DNA of 54,993 bases, taken from the NCBI GenBank assembly GCA_001870995.2, contig MLAV02000026.1:1-54993 (forward strand), in the 5' to 3' direction. The notes beneath the pieces were generated by a model. The model worked only from the letters and a program-made list of their open reading frames with translations. It was not told the DNA's origin and searched no databases. The position numbers and the translations under genes are program-made. The DNA is from Chitinophaga sp. CB10 (GTDB taxonomy: Bacteria > Bacteroidota > Bacteroidia > Chitinophagales > Chitinophagaceae). Shown here piece after piece: positions 8,868-16,955 of this stretch (the first letter of the stretch is position 1; each line of letters opens with the position of its first letter).

Positions 8868-10313
8868 TTAAGTTGTAGGTTGCTTTTTAAGTCTGAATCT
8901 TTGTAAGAACTTCTTTATATTTTGATATAAGCGAAAATAAAATTCTTTATTGAAAAGCTGCGAATCATTCATGGCTTTATAGATTAAAAAAGCCGCGATT
9001 GGCAACAAGACCATGTTGGAGAGCCACATACCTGACCAGGTTTCCATCACGCCGCTTCTGGCCATCTTTTCTCCCACCATGAAAAATACGTTAAATATTA
9101 CGAAAAATATAACTGCAAACACCAGTGGCGTACCGAGGCCGCCCTTGCGGATAATGGAGCCCAGTGGCGCCCCGATGAGGAACATCACGATACAGGCGGC
9201 TGCCAGCGTGAATTTGCGCTGCCATTCCACTTTGTGCATGAGTACTGATCCATGTTTGCTTTCATAATCTTTTGCGGGTGTTTCGAGCGAAGAAAGCGCT
9301 TCGCGGCCTGTTTGCTCTGCTCTTTCCAATACGTTCCGGCGCTGATCATCGGGGATGATGTCCTCGAAACGCTGGGTTTTCAGCGGAAGCGCCTGTGCCA
9401 GCCATGCACTGTCTTTCCACTTGGAAAACGTATAGCGGCTGCTCACATAGGCATGAACGGTTTTGCCGTAGCCGGCTTCCACCTTCTTCAGGGAGTCGAT
9501 GGCAAAGTCGAGCTGCCGGATGTTCAGCATCTGCTGGTTGGAGGCAAACAGGTCCATGTTGAGCCGGTTGAAGGCGAAGGCGCTCAGGTCAAATGCTTTG
9601 CTGTACTTTTTAAAGCCGAGGCGGATCATATCCTGCGGCACGCTGAAACCGCGGTTGCCTCTTTCTTCATATCGCCATCCGTTTTCCAGGATGAAGTACA
9701 GGTAGCGTTTGTTGGCGGTGAGCACCATCTGGCCTCTTTCCGCCAGGATTACCTTATCGCCGCCACCGCCGGAGGAATGATCGAAGATCATTACCTGGTG
9801 GATGGTCTGGTTATCTTTATCTTTCTGCGCTACTTTTATCGTGTAGCCGGGAATGTCCTTATAGAAAACGCCTGCTTTGATATTGAATGCCGGCTTGGCG
9901 TTGGTGATATCCCAGAGGAGGGATTTTGCCTGGAGGTTGGCCACGGGGATGACGTAGTTGGCAAACAGGAAGGCGAGTATGGAGATGATAATGGCAATGA
10001 TGAGCAGGGGGCGCATAAAGCGAAGGAGCGATATACCGGACGATTTGATGGCTACCAGCTCAAAGCTTTCCCCGAGGTTCCCGAAGGTCATGATGGAGGA
10101 AAGCAGCACGGCCAGCGGCAGTGCGAGGGTAACCAGGGTGGCGCTGGTATAGGCGATCAGCTGAATGATAACGGAGGTATCCAGACCTTTACCTACCAGG
10201 TCGTCTATATACTTCCAGAGAAATTGCATGATCAGTACAAACAAGGTCACGAAAAAAGTGGCAATGAATGGACCCAGAAATGTTTTTATAATGAGTTTGT
10301 CGAGTTTTTTCAC
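8868..10313 (-). CDS. LptF/LptG-family (YjgP/YjgQ) permease
   Basis: A 481-residue permease with three N-terminal helices, a large periplasmic domain (about 130-340) and three C-terminal helices, the layout of LptF/LptG. These subunits work with the LptB ATPase to lift LPS from the inner membrane to the Lpt bridge. Whether this copy is LptF or LptG is not clear; no second copy or lptB is in the window. First gene of the envelope operon. The length is above that of E. coli LptF/G (about 360), the excess lying in the periplasmic domain, as is common in Bacteroidota. Confidence 0.88.
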   Translation of the reverse strand: MKKLDKLIIKTFLGPFIATFFVTLFVLIMQFLWKYIDDLVGKGLDTSVIIQLIAYTSATLVTLALPLAVLLSSIMTFGNLGESFELVAIKSSGISLLRFMRPLLIIAIIISILAFLFANYVIPVANLQAKSLLWDITNAKPAFNIKAGVFYKDIPGYTIKVAQKDKDNQTIHQVMIFDHSSGGGGDKVILAERGQMVLTANKRYLYFILENGWRYEERGNRGFSVPQDMIRLGFKKYSKAFDLSAFAFNRLNMDLFASNQQMLNIRQLDFAIDSLKKVEAGYGKTVHAYVSSRYTFSKWKDSAWLAQALPLKTQRFEDIIPDDQRRNVLERAEQTGREALSSLETPAKDYESKHGSVLMHKVEWQRKFTLAAACIVMFLIGAPLGSIIRKGGLGTPLVFAVIFFVIFNVFFMVGEKMARSGVMETWSGMWLSNMVLLPIAAFLIYKAMNDSQLFNKEFYFRLYQNIKKFLQRFRLKKQPTT

Positions 10314-10334
10314 TGATAATGCTATATTAAACCG

Positions 10335-10367
10335 TAAAGTTAGTACGAATTCACAAAGTGGCGCAAA
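10335..10367 (-). promoter_or_regulatory. Promoter of the LptF/G-PAP2-GT operon
   Basis: On the minus strand TTTG (plus 10364-10367) is followed after 21 bp by TAACTTTA (plus 10335-10342), one base from TAnnTTTG, 21 bp before the permease start. Confidence 0.5.
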
Positions 10368-10394
10368 CTGACGCTGAAATTACCGTTAAATTAT

Positions 10395-11009
10395 ATGGAA
10401 AATTTTGAATTAACAGCAGCGGAAGCGGCGATCGTTGGCAACCCGGAGCTGCTATTGCTGAAAAACCGGGTGATAGAAAAGGTGGTGGGCCTGCTGGGAG
10501 AGGTGCAGCGGGGGCTGGCGGCAACGGACAGCCATCAGCGTTTCCCGTTTGAGGAGGAGTGGCTGAAGCCTTCCGCGAAGATATCAAGAGGGGAGCAGTA
10601 CCGGCAGTTGCCCTGGGTAATGCTGGATTTTCCCCGGTATTTCAGCGGAAAGGAGGCGTTTGCGTTTCGCACGATGTTCTGGTGGGGGCATTACTTTATC
10701 AGTACCCTTCACCTGGGAGGGAGTGTAAAAGCCCGTTTCAGGGATGCGCTGATCGGCAGCCATGCAACGCTGGCCGGTAATGGCTTTCAGGTGTACCTGG
10801 GAGATGATCCCTGGGAACATGATTTTGAAGGAGGCAATTACAGGCCCATAGGAAGTATCAGTTTAGCAGATTGGAGAGTAGTGACGGATCGTTATGATTT
10901 CCTTAAAATAGCGAAGCCGTTTACGCTGTCGCAATGGGGTGAAGTAAAAGACGAAGTAGTGGCGGCTTATGCGACCCTGCTTGTATTACTTAACAGCAAA
11001 GCGGGTTAG
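10395..11009 (+). CDS. Conserved-looking protein of unknown function
   Basis: A 204-residue soluble protein I do not recognise. No signal peptide or membrane helix. It is rich in aromatic residues in the middle (LPWVMLDFPRYF, TMFWWGHYFISTLHLGG, GDDPWEHDF), which suggests a compact folded domain rather than a spurious frame. Codon use matches the neighbours. It is divergent from the LptF/G operon and its stop overlaps by 4 bp the stop of the START-like gene on the other strand. No operon partner. Confidence 0.75.
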   Translation: MENFELTAAEAAIVGNPELLLLKNRVIEKVVGLLGEVQRGLAATDSHQRFPFEEEWLKPSAKISRGEQYRQLPWVMLDFPRYFSGKEAFAFRTMFWWGHYFISTLHLGGSVKARFRDALIGSHATLAGNGFQVYLGDDPWEHDFEGGNYRPIGSISLADWRVVTDRYDFLKIAKPFTLSQWGEVKDEVVAAYATLLVLLNSKAG

Positions 11010-11386
11010 TTTCCGATCCTGTGGAATAAATCCTTTACCTGGTATTCCCACAGCTGACTCTGATCTTTAATTTCTTTCTTTTCGGCGAAATCTTTTACGA
11101 CTAAAATAGTTTCGTTGGTAACTTCTGAGATCTGGATTCTGAATTCGAAATATTCATCTTTAGGGGCATGTTTCCAATGCAGGCGGATAAACTCATCTTC
11201 TTCCTGTTCCAGCACTTCAGCTTCTTCTTCTGTGCCATTCCAGGAAAAGGAGAATACATTATCTCTGAAATCAACTTTGTCAGCGAACCATTCCTGTAAG
11301 CCGGCCGGCGTAGAAAGAAATTCGTATAGTATTCCGGGTGAGCATCTAACCGGGAATTCCAGCTCGTATAGCACTTTCTTGGACAT
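11006..11386 (-). CDS. START-like domain protein (SRPBCC/AHSA1 superfamily)
   Basis: A 126-residue small acidic protein. The sequence LEFPVRCSPGILYEFLSTPAGLQEWFADKV followed by alternating strands and a C-terminal helix fits the helix-grip START/AHSA1 fold, which binds hydrophobic ligands. Proteins of this length and type are common as single genes in Bacteroidota; the ligand is not known. Converges on the preceding gene with a 4-bp overlap of the two stop regions. Confidence 0.8.
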   Translation of the reverse strand: MSKKVLYELEFPVRCSPGILYEFLSTPAGLQEWFADKVDFRDNVFSFSWNGTEEEAEVLEQEEDEFIRLHWKHAPKDEYFEFRIQISEVTNETILVVKDFAEKKEIKDQSQLWEYQVKDLFHRIGN

Positions 11387-11744
11387 CTCTTCAATTAATT
11401 AGTAAATCAATATCATCAGGTTGCAATTATAGAAAATTATTTATTCTGTCAAAATAATTTACTGTTTTTTTTTAACTATCTCCGGAAAACTTTCTACACT
11501 TTAAATAATTTCTACTTATTAATAAAAATAATAATGTTATTTTTTGATATATGGATGTATATTAGCAATGTCGCGCCCATGCGAAATTTTTTCTGATTTT
11601 GCAAGCACTTAACCGTCAATCGATTTTGTTTGGAAATGATTTAAAATTGACAGATTTTTTTTGGGTGGTATCTAAAAAAACTTATTTTTGTCAGGCATTC
11701 ATCAAATCTTAACTTTTTATTAACCTGTAACTGTTCCGACTCTT
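11387..11744. other. AT-rich divergent region with rpoD promoter
   Basis: 358 bp between the START-like gene and rpoD. Strongly AT-rich with poly-T and poly-A tracts around 11450-11670 and a canonical promoter at 11660-11690. The 54-nt leader after it is unremarkable. No gene seen. Confidence 0.8.
11660..11690 (+). promoter_or_regulatory. rpoD promoter
   Basis: TTTG at 11660-11663, 19-bp spacer, TATTTTTG at 11683-11690: an exact match to the Bacteroidota housekeeping promoter. Confidence 0.85.
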
Positions 11745-12620
11745 ATGTCAATGCGCCAACTCAAAATCACTAAATCCATTACCAACAGGGAATCACAATC
11801 CCTGGAAAAGTATCTGCAGGAGATTGGGAAAGTGGATTTAATTACGCCGGAGGAAGAGGTAAACCTCGCCATCCGCATCAAGCAGGGCGATCAGAGAGCG
11901 TTGGAAAAGCTTACCAAAGCCAACCTGCGTTTCGTGGTTTCCGTTGCCAAACAGTATCAGAATCAGGGCCTGTCGCTCAGCGATCTTATCAATGAAGGCA
12001 ACCTGGGGTTAATTAAAGCTGCTCAACGTTTTGATGAAACGCGCGGTTTTAAATTCATCTCCTACGCCGTATGGTGGATCCGTCAGTCCATCCTCCAGGC
12101 TTTGGCTGAACAGTCCAGGATCGTGCGCCTGCCGCTCAACAAGGTAGGATTGAGCAACAAGATCAGTAAAGCTTACTCCCAGCTGGAACAGGAGTTCGAG
12201 CGTGAACCATCTCCGGACGAGCTGGCCACCATTCTCGAAATCAATACAGATGAAGTGGAAGCTACGCTGGGTGTTGCCGCCCGCCACGTGTCGATGGATG
12301 CGCCGTTTATCGACGGGGAAGACAACTCCCTGCTGGACGTACTCGAAAATCCGAACGCCGTTAGCGCGGACGAGGAGCTGGATCACCACGATTCCCTCCG
12401 CCGCGAGATCGAACGTTCCCTCTCTACCCTTACCGACCGCCAGAAGGACGTCATCATGCTGTACTTCGGCATCGCCGTGGAACACCCGATGTCCCTGGAA
12501 GATATAGGAGAGAAATTTGGCCTCACCCGGGAGCGCGTACGCCAGATTAAAGACAAAGCGATCACTAAACTGAGAACCACTTCCCGCAGCAAATTGCTCC
12601 GCAATTACCTGGGAAGCTGA
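11745..12620 (+). CDS. rpoD: RNA polymerase primary sigma factor (RpoD/SigA)
   Basis: A 291-residue group 1 sigma factor of the short Bacteroidota form, which lacks the long N-terminal 1.1 and non-conserved regions of E. coli RpoD. Region 1.2 (SLEKYLQEIGKVDLITPEEE), region 2 with the -10-binding helix (FKFISYAVWWIRQSI), region 3 and a region 4 helix-turn-helix (LEDIGEKFGLTRERVRQI) are all present. It directs polymerase to the TTTG/TAnnTTTG promoters seen across this window, including its own. It stands alone between a strong promoter and a terminator. Confidence 0.97.
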   Translation: MSMRQLKITKSITNRESQSLEKYLQEIGKVDLITPEEEVNLAIRIKQGDQRALEKLTKANLRFVVSVAKQYQNQGLSLSDLINEGNLGLIKAAQRFDETRGFKFISYAVWWIRQSILQALAEQSRIVRLPLNKVGLSNKISKAYSQLEQEFEREPSPDELATILEINTDEVEATLGVAARHVSMDAPFIDGEDNSLLDVLENPNAVSADEELDHHDSLRREIERSLSTLTDRQKDVIMLYFGIAVEHPMSLEDIGEKFGLTRERVRQIKDKAITKLRTTSRSKLLRNYLGS

Positions 12621-12645
12621 GTGACTCCATCAGCATATTTCGGGA

Positions 12646-12673
12646 AGCCTGCCCATTGGGCGGGCTTTTTTAT
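12646..12673 (+). terminator. rpoD terminator
   Basis: Nine-pair GC-rich stem (12646-12654 with 12658-12666, one T.G pair) and a T run. Confidence 0.88.
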
Positions 12674-12815
12674 TACGGAATAATGCCAACGCGCCAGGGG
12701 ATTGTGAACGGGACCCTGTGCCGGCCGGGGCGCTGTATCTTTCCCCCCACCCAACCAAAGGGCCCCGCCCAGCCGCCTTGCGCCCCTTTACGAGAAAAAA
12801 CTCGCGGAAAAAAAC

Positions 12816-12823
12816 TACATTTG
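12816..12823 (+). promoter_or_regulatory. Putative ffh -7 box (TACATTTG)
   Basis: Exact TAnnTTTG 23 bp before the ffh start; no TTTG at the usual distance upstream. Confidence 0.55.
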
Positions 12824-12845
12824 CCATCCGTTTAAAATACCGACA

Positions 12846-14174
12846 ATGTTTGAATCACTATCAGAGCGGCTCGACTCCGCGTTTAAACAACTTAAAGGCG
12901 AAGGACGTATCTCCGAGATTAACGTGGCCTCCACCGTTAAGGAAATCCGCCGCGCTTTGGTGGACGCGGATGTGAACTACAAAATTGCCAAGGAATTTAC
13001 CGACAGAGTAAAAGATAAAGCACTGGGCGAAAAGGTTATTACCTCCATTTCCCCGGGTCAGCTGATGGTAAAGATCGTAAAAGACGAACTGGCCGACCTG
13101 ATGGGCGGCACCGAAGCTGAATTCGATATTAAAAACAATCCTACCATCGTTCTCATCGCAGGTTTGCAGGGTTCCGGTAAAACCACCTTCTCCGGCAAAC
13201 TGGCCAACTACCTCAAAACCAAAAAAGGGAAGAAACCTTTGCTGGTGGCGGCAGACATCTACCGCCCTGCGGCGATAGACCAGCTGAAAGTACTGGGAGA
13301 GCAGATCGGTGTGGAAGTGTACAGCGAACCTGAAAATAAAAACGCGGTACAAATCGCTGAAAATGCGATCAAACACGCGAAATCCAACGGTAATAACATC
13401 ATCATCATCGATACGGCCGGCCGCCTCGCGGTCGACGAAGCGATGATGACCGAAGTTGCCAACGTAAAAGCAGCCGTTAAACCGCATGAAATCCTCTTCG
13501 TGGTGGATTCCATGACCGGCCAGGATGCGGTAAACACCGCCAAGGCCTTTAACGAGCGGCTGGACTTCAGCGGGGTGGTACTCACCAAGCTCGACGGCGA
13601 TACCCGCGGCGGTGCGGCGCTGACCATCAAATACACCGTTGAAAAGCCGATCAAGTTCGTCAGCATGGGCGAAAAACTCGATACCCTCGACGTTTTCTAC
13701 CCGGAACGTATGGCGCAGCGTATCCTCGGCATGGGTGATATCACCACCCTCGTAGAGCGCGCACAGGCCCAGTTCGACGAAGAGCAGGCTAAAAAGCTGG
13801 AAAAGAAAATCCGCCAGAACCAGTTCGACTTCGACGATTTCCGCGAGCAACTGCAGCAGATCAAGAAAATGGGTAACCTGAAAGACCTCATGGGCATGAT
13901 TCCCGGGGTAGGTAAGGCCATCAAGGATATTGACATCAGCGACGACGCTTTCAAAGGCATCGAGGCCATGATCAACTCCATGACCCCTGAAGAAAGGAGC
14001 AATCCGGACGTGATCGACGGCAGCAGACGCAAGCGTATCGCCGCCGGTAGCGGAAAGAACATCCAGGACGTGAACCAGTTCATGAAACAGTTCGAACAAA
14101 TGCGCCAGATGATGAAAATGATGAACAAATTCGGCGCTGGCGGCAAAGGACTGAAAGGAATGATGAAACGCTGA
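12846..14174 (+). CDS. ffh: Signal recognition particle protein Ffh (SRP54)
   Basis: A 442-residue SRP GTPase that binds 4.5S RNA and signal sequences of nascent membrane proteins and docks with FtsY. The N domain (about 1-90) is followed by the G domain with GLQGSGKTT (about 104-112), DTAGR and TKLDGD boxes, and a methionine-rich M domain (about 300-442, ending MMKMMNKFGAGGKGLKGMMKR-like). Length is normal. It is monocistronic by position: rpoD terminator upstream, the rpsP promoter downstream. Confidence 0.97.
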   Translation: MFESLSERLDSAFKQLKGEGRISEINVASTVKEIRRALVDADVNYKIAKEFTDRVKDKALGEKVITSISPGQLMVKIVKDELADLMGGTEAEFDIKNNPTIVLIAGLQGSGKTTFSGKLANYLKTKKGKKPLLVAADIYRPAAIDQLKVLGEQIGVEVYSEPENKNAVQIAENAIKHAKSNGNNIIIIDTAGRLAVDEAMMTEVANVKAAVKPHEILFVVDSMTGQDAVNTAKAFNERLDFSGVVLTKLDGDTRGGAALTIKYTVEKPIKFVSMGEKLDTLDVFYPERMAQRILGMGDITTLVERAQAQFDEEQAKKLEKKIRQNQFDFDDFREQLQQIKKMGNLKDLMGMIPGVGKAIKDIDISDDAFKGIEAMINSMTPEERSNPDVIDGSRRKRIAAGSGKNIQDVNQFMKQFEQMRQMMKMMNKFGAGGKGLKGMMKR

Positions 14175-14193
14175 TCACCCGGCCAAAAATAAT

Positions 14194-14225
14194 TTTGCAA
14201 ATGTCAAATGTTGAGGTTACATTTG
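14194..14225 (+). promoter_or_regulatory. rpsP promoter
   Basis: TTTG at 14194-14197, 20-bp spacer, TACATTTG at 14218-14225. The TTTG is also part of a second box-like TAATTTTG (14190-14197). Confidence 0.75.
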
Positions 14226-14278
14226 CATCCCTAATTAAACAATATTTCCTAACTCGCAAAAAATAACTCGACTTATTT

Positions 14279-14731
14279 ATGCCAGTAAAAATCAGACTGC
14301 AAAGACATGGCGCGAAGAAAAGACCTTTCTACTTCATCGTAGTAGCTGACGCTCGCGCTCCAAGAGATGGTAAATTCATCCAGAAAATCGGTACTTACAA
14401 TCCACTGACTGTACCTGCCTCTATCAACATCGATACTGAAAAAGCATTGCGTTGGTTACAGAAAGGTGCTCAGCCTACTGATACTGTAAGAAGAATCCTC
14501 TCTTTCAAAGGTGTATTGTATTTGAAACATCTCTTAAGAGGTGTAACCCTGGGTCTGTTCGACGAGCCTACTGCTTACCAAAAGTTTGCACAATGGCAAG
14601 CTGAACACGAACAGAAAGTTTCTGCTCGCCGCGATAGCCACAGAAAAGCAAAAATTGCTGCTCCTATCGTTAGAAAAGTAGAAGATACTCCTGCTGCTCC
14701 GTCTGCAGAAGGCGAAGGCTCAGAAGCATAA
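14279..14731 (+). CDS. rpsP: 30S ribosomal protein S16
   Basis: S16 core in residues 1 to about 85 (MPVKIRLQRHGAKKRPFYFI start, then KIGTYNPL). The protein is 150 residues, nearly twice the E. coli form; the extra C-terminal half is Lys/Glu/Ala-rich and ends in an acidic tail, a feature known from Bacteroidota S16. It binds 16S rRNA and helps 30S assembly. It starts the rpsP-rimM-trmD cluster, but a strong hairpin separates it from rimM. Confidence 0.97.
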   Translation: MPVKIRLQRHGAKKRPFYFIVVADARAPRDGKFIQKIGTYNPLTVPASINIDTEKALRWLQKGAQPTDTVRRILSFKGVLYLKHLLRGVTLGLFDEPTAYQKFAQWQAEHEQKVSARRDSHRKAKIAAPIVRKVEDTPAAPSAEGEGSEA

Positions 14732-14756
14732 AACGGAAACGTTTTACAAATACCTG

Positions 14757-14798
14757 AAAAGGAAATATTTGCAACCGCAAATATTTCCTTTTTTAATT
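14757..14798 (+). terminator. Terminator/attenuator between rpsP and rimM
   Basis: Perfect 16-bp stem (14757-14772 with 14777-14792), 4-nt loop, followed by further T residues. It ends within 15 bases of the rimM start codon, so it could act as an attenuator that keeps rimM-trmD below rpsP. Confidence 0.88.
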
Positions 14799-14805
14799 TC
14801 CAATT

Positions 14806-15327
14806 ATGAGTAATTACTTCAGTATAGGCAAACTCGTGTCGGCGCACGGCCTCCAGGGCGAAATCCTCGTGAAGCACAGCCTCGGCAAGCGCTCCACGCT
14901 CAAAGGCGTAGAGGCAGTTTTCCTGGAAGAAAGAAAGAATAGCTTTATCCCGTACTTCGTCAGGGAAGTAAAGGCCAAAGGGCCGGATCAGTTTTACCTG
15001 AAGCTGGAAGGGATAGATACCAAGGAGGCCGCCCAGAAGCTGCTGCCGGGCCAGTTGTACCTGCAGGAAGCCGATTTCAAGGAGCAGGCAGCCTCTTCCT
15101 CGCCGCTGGCCCTGCTGGGCTACACCGTGGAGGATGCCCGTCACGGCACCCTCGGCGTGGTGGAAGAAGTGATTGAAATGCCCATGCAGGTGCTGGTAAA
15201 GGTGCAAATAAAGGGCAAGGAAGCCCTGTTGCCGATCAATGACCAGTCGCTCGTAAAAATGGATAAAAAGAGCCAGGTAGTGCATGTAGACCTCCCCGAA
15301 GGGCTGGTTGAACTCTACACCGGCTAA
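14806..15327 (+). CDS. rimM: 16S rRNA processing protein RimM
   Basis: A 173-residue RimM: N-terminal RimM domain (IGKLVSAHGLQGEILVKH) and C-terminal PRC-barrel (LLGYTVEDARHGTLGVVEEV ... ALLPINDQSLVKMD). It assists maturation of the 30S head and binds S19. Lies 14 bp before trmD in the classical rpsP-rimM-trmD order. No clear promoter lies between the upstream hairpin and the gene, so expression probably depends on read-through from rpsP. Confidence 0.95.
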   Translation: MSNYFSIGKLVSAHGLQGEILVKHSLGKRSTLKGVEAVFLEERKNSFIPYFVREVKAKGPDQFYLKLEGIDTKEAAQKLLPGQLYLQEADFKEQAASSSPLALLGYTVEDARHGTLGVVEEVIEMPMQVLVKVQIKGKEALLPINDQSLVKMDKKSQVVHVDLPEGLVELYTG

Positions 15328-15341
15328 AGAAACGTATAGTT

Positions 15342-16013
15342 ATGCGAATTGATATAATAACCGTGCTGCCTGAATTGCTGGAAAGCCCGCTTTCCCACAG
15401 CATTATGAAGCGCGCGCAGGCCAAAGGGCTGCTGGAAGTGCACCTGCATCACCTGAGGGAGTACTCCTCCCTGAAGCACCAGCAGGTAGACGACTACCAG
15501 TTTGGCGGCGGAGCAGGTATGGTGATGATGCTGGAACCTATTGTGAATTGCATTGAAACGCTGCAATCCAAAGTGACCTACGACGAAATCATCTACATGA
15601 CCCCCGACGGGGAAACGCTGAACCAGAAAATGGCCAACCAGCTGTCCCTCAAAGGCAACCTGATGATCCTCTGCGGGCATTATAAGGGAATTGACCAGCG
15701 CATCCGCGATCACTTCATCACCAAGGAGATTTCCATTGGCGATTACGTGCTGTCCGGCGGGGAGCTGGGCGCTGCCGTGCTGGTGGATGCCGTAGGGCGC
15801 CTCCTTCCCGGCGTATTGAACGATGAAACCAGCGCCCTGTTCGACTCCTTCCAGGACAACCTCCTGGCGCCGCCGGTATATACCCGGCCGGATGAATTCC
15901 GGGGCTGGAAAGTGCCGGAGGTGCTTTTAAGCGGGGACCACCGTAAGATCGACGAATGGCGGCACCAACAGGCCCTGGAAAGGACGAAGGCAAGGCGGCC
16001 TGACCTATTGTAA
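15342..16013 (+). CDS. trmD: tRNA (guanine-N1)-methyltransferase TrmD
   Basis: A 223-residue SPOUT methyltransferase that makes m1G37 in tRNAs with G36, preventing +1 frameshifts. The trefoil-knot SAM site is clear: LCGHYKGIDQR and SIGDYVLSGGELGA, followed by the catalytic-Asp region and a C-terminal helical domain (WKVPEVLLSGDHRKIDEWR). Length is close to the usual 240. Follows rimM by 14 bp and ends 118 bp before rplS, which has its own promoter. Confidence 0.97.
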   Translation: MRIDIITVLPELLESPLSHSIMKRAQAKGLLEVHLHHLREYSSLKHQQVDDYQFGGGAGMVMMLEPIVNCIETLQSKVTYDEIIYMTPDGETLNQKMANQLSLKGNLMILCGHYKGIDQRIRDHFITKEISIGDYVLSGGELGAAVLVDAVGRLLPGVLNDETSALFDSFQDNLLAPPVYTRPDEFRGWKVPEVLLSGDHRKIDEWRHQQALERTKARRPDLL

Positions 16014-16077
16014 ATTAATGGATTAGATATTAGTCGGAAGGTATTTTGAGATTTTTGGAGAATTTATGCTGCATTAA

Positions 16078-16109
16078 TTTGGTAAATGCTATTTCTTGAC
16101 TTACTTTTG
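16078..16109 (+). promoter_or_regulatory. rplS promoter
   Basis: TTTG at 16078-16081, 20-bp spacer, TACTTTTG at 16102-16109, followed 23 bp later by the rplS start. Confidence 0.8.
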
Positions 16110-16131
16110 CACTCCCATAAATATTTGAAAG

Positions 16132-16479
16132 ATGAACGCAATTTCGTTTGTTCACGAGCAACTGACAGCTAAAAAACAGTACCCGAAGTTTAAAGCAGGC
16201 GACAACGTCACTGTCAATTATAAAATCGTGGAAGGTAATAAAGAAAGGATTCAGTCCTTTAAAGGTGATGTGGTGAAAATCCAGGGTACAGGGTTTACTG
16301 CGTCTTTCACTGTTAGAAAAATTTCTGATGGTGTTGGTGTTGAAAGATTGTTCCCGCTTTACTCTCCTAACATCGATGGTATCGTGTTAAACAAAGTTGG
16401 TAAAGTTAGAAGAGCGAAACTGTATTACCTGCGTGATCGCGCTGGTAAAGCAGCCCGTATCAAAGAAAAAAGGGTTTAG
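16132..16479 (+). CDS. rplS: 50S ribosomal protein L19
   Basis: A 115-residue L19 located at the 30S-50S interface. The sequence FKAGDNVTVNYKIVEGNKERIQ, FKGDVVKIQGTG and FTVRKISDGVGVERLFPLYSPNID matches the family over its full length. In many bacteria it closes the rpsP-rimM-trmD operon; here it keeps that place but has a private promoter and a terminator. Confidence 0.97.
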   Translation: MNAISFVHEQLTAKKQYPKFKAGDNVTVNYKIVEGNKERIQSFKGDVVKIQGTGFTASFTVRKISDGVGVERLFPLYSPNIDGIVLNKVGKVRRAKLYYLRDRAGKAARIKEKRV

Positions 16480-16503
16480 TATAAATACAGGGAAATTAGT
16501 AAT

Positions 16504-16533
16504 AAGCGGGGCCTTAACAGCTCCGCTTTTTTC
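16504..16533 (+). terminator. rplS terminator
   Basis: Nine-pair stem built from AAGCGGGGC and GCTCCGCTT, followed by a T run. Confidence 0.85.
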
Positions 16534-16602
16534 ATTTCCTTAAAATGATCTTAAATCTGGCCGGCGGTCATGCCAGCGGGTGAAAAAGCGGATTTAATAG
16601 CT

Positions 16603-16610
16603 TACCTTTG
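16603..16610 (+). promoter_or_regulatory. Putative tatA -7 box (TACCTTTG)
   Basis: Exact TAnnTTTG 28 bp before the tatA start; no clear -33 TTTG. Confidence 0.6.
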
Positions 16611-16638
16611 TACACTGGAACATTAAACAACTGAGAAG

Positions 16639-16896
16639 ATGACTGCTGTTTTCGCTAAATCTACTTTTTTATTTCTTTCCGATGTAGGCGGCTCTGAATT
16701 GCTGCTGATCGCGATCGTAGTATTACTGCTGTTTGGCGGTAAGAAAATTCCTGAACTGATGCGTGGCCTGGGTAAAGGTATCCGCGAGTTCAATGACGCT
16801 AAAAACAATGTGCGCCAGGAAATTGAGGAGGGCATGAAAGAAAAACCTGCCGCTGCCACTCAGTCTTCAACCACTGACACTACTCCCAACGCTTAA
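16639..16896 (+). CDS. tatA: Sec-independent protein translocase subunit TatA
   Basis: An 85-residue TatA/E protein. One membrane helix (about 18-38, LLLIAIVVLLLFGG) is followed by the FGGKKIPEL hinge and an amphipathic helix (MRGLGKGIREFNDAKNN), then a disordered Thr/Ala-rich tail. TatA oligomers form the pore for folded substrates carrying twin-arginine signals; the superoxide dismutase at 5698 may be such a substrate. tatB/tatC are not nearby. gatA follows after 59 bp. Confidence 0.93.
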   Translation: MTAVFAKSTFLFLSDVGGSELLLIAIVVLLLFGGKKIPELMRGLGKGIREFNDAKNNVRQEIEEGMKEKPAAATQSSTTDTTPNA

Positions 16897-16955
16897 TTGC
16901 CGGAGTAACAAGTTACGATTCGTAAAATCATAATTTCATTTTAACTGGTTTAGCT

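Noticed and set aside
9252..10316. 354-codon plus-strand frame antisense to the LptF/G permease
   Set aside because: Shadow of the permease gene; composition-biased and without homology signs.
12861..14099. 412-codon minus-strand frame antisense to ffh
   Set aside because: ffh is certain from its GTPase motifs; the antisense frame lacks a start context and any domain.
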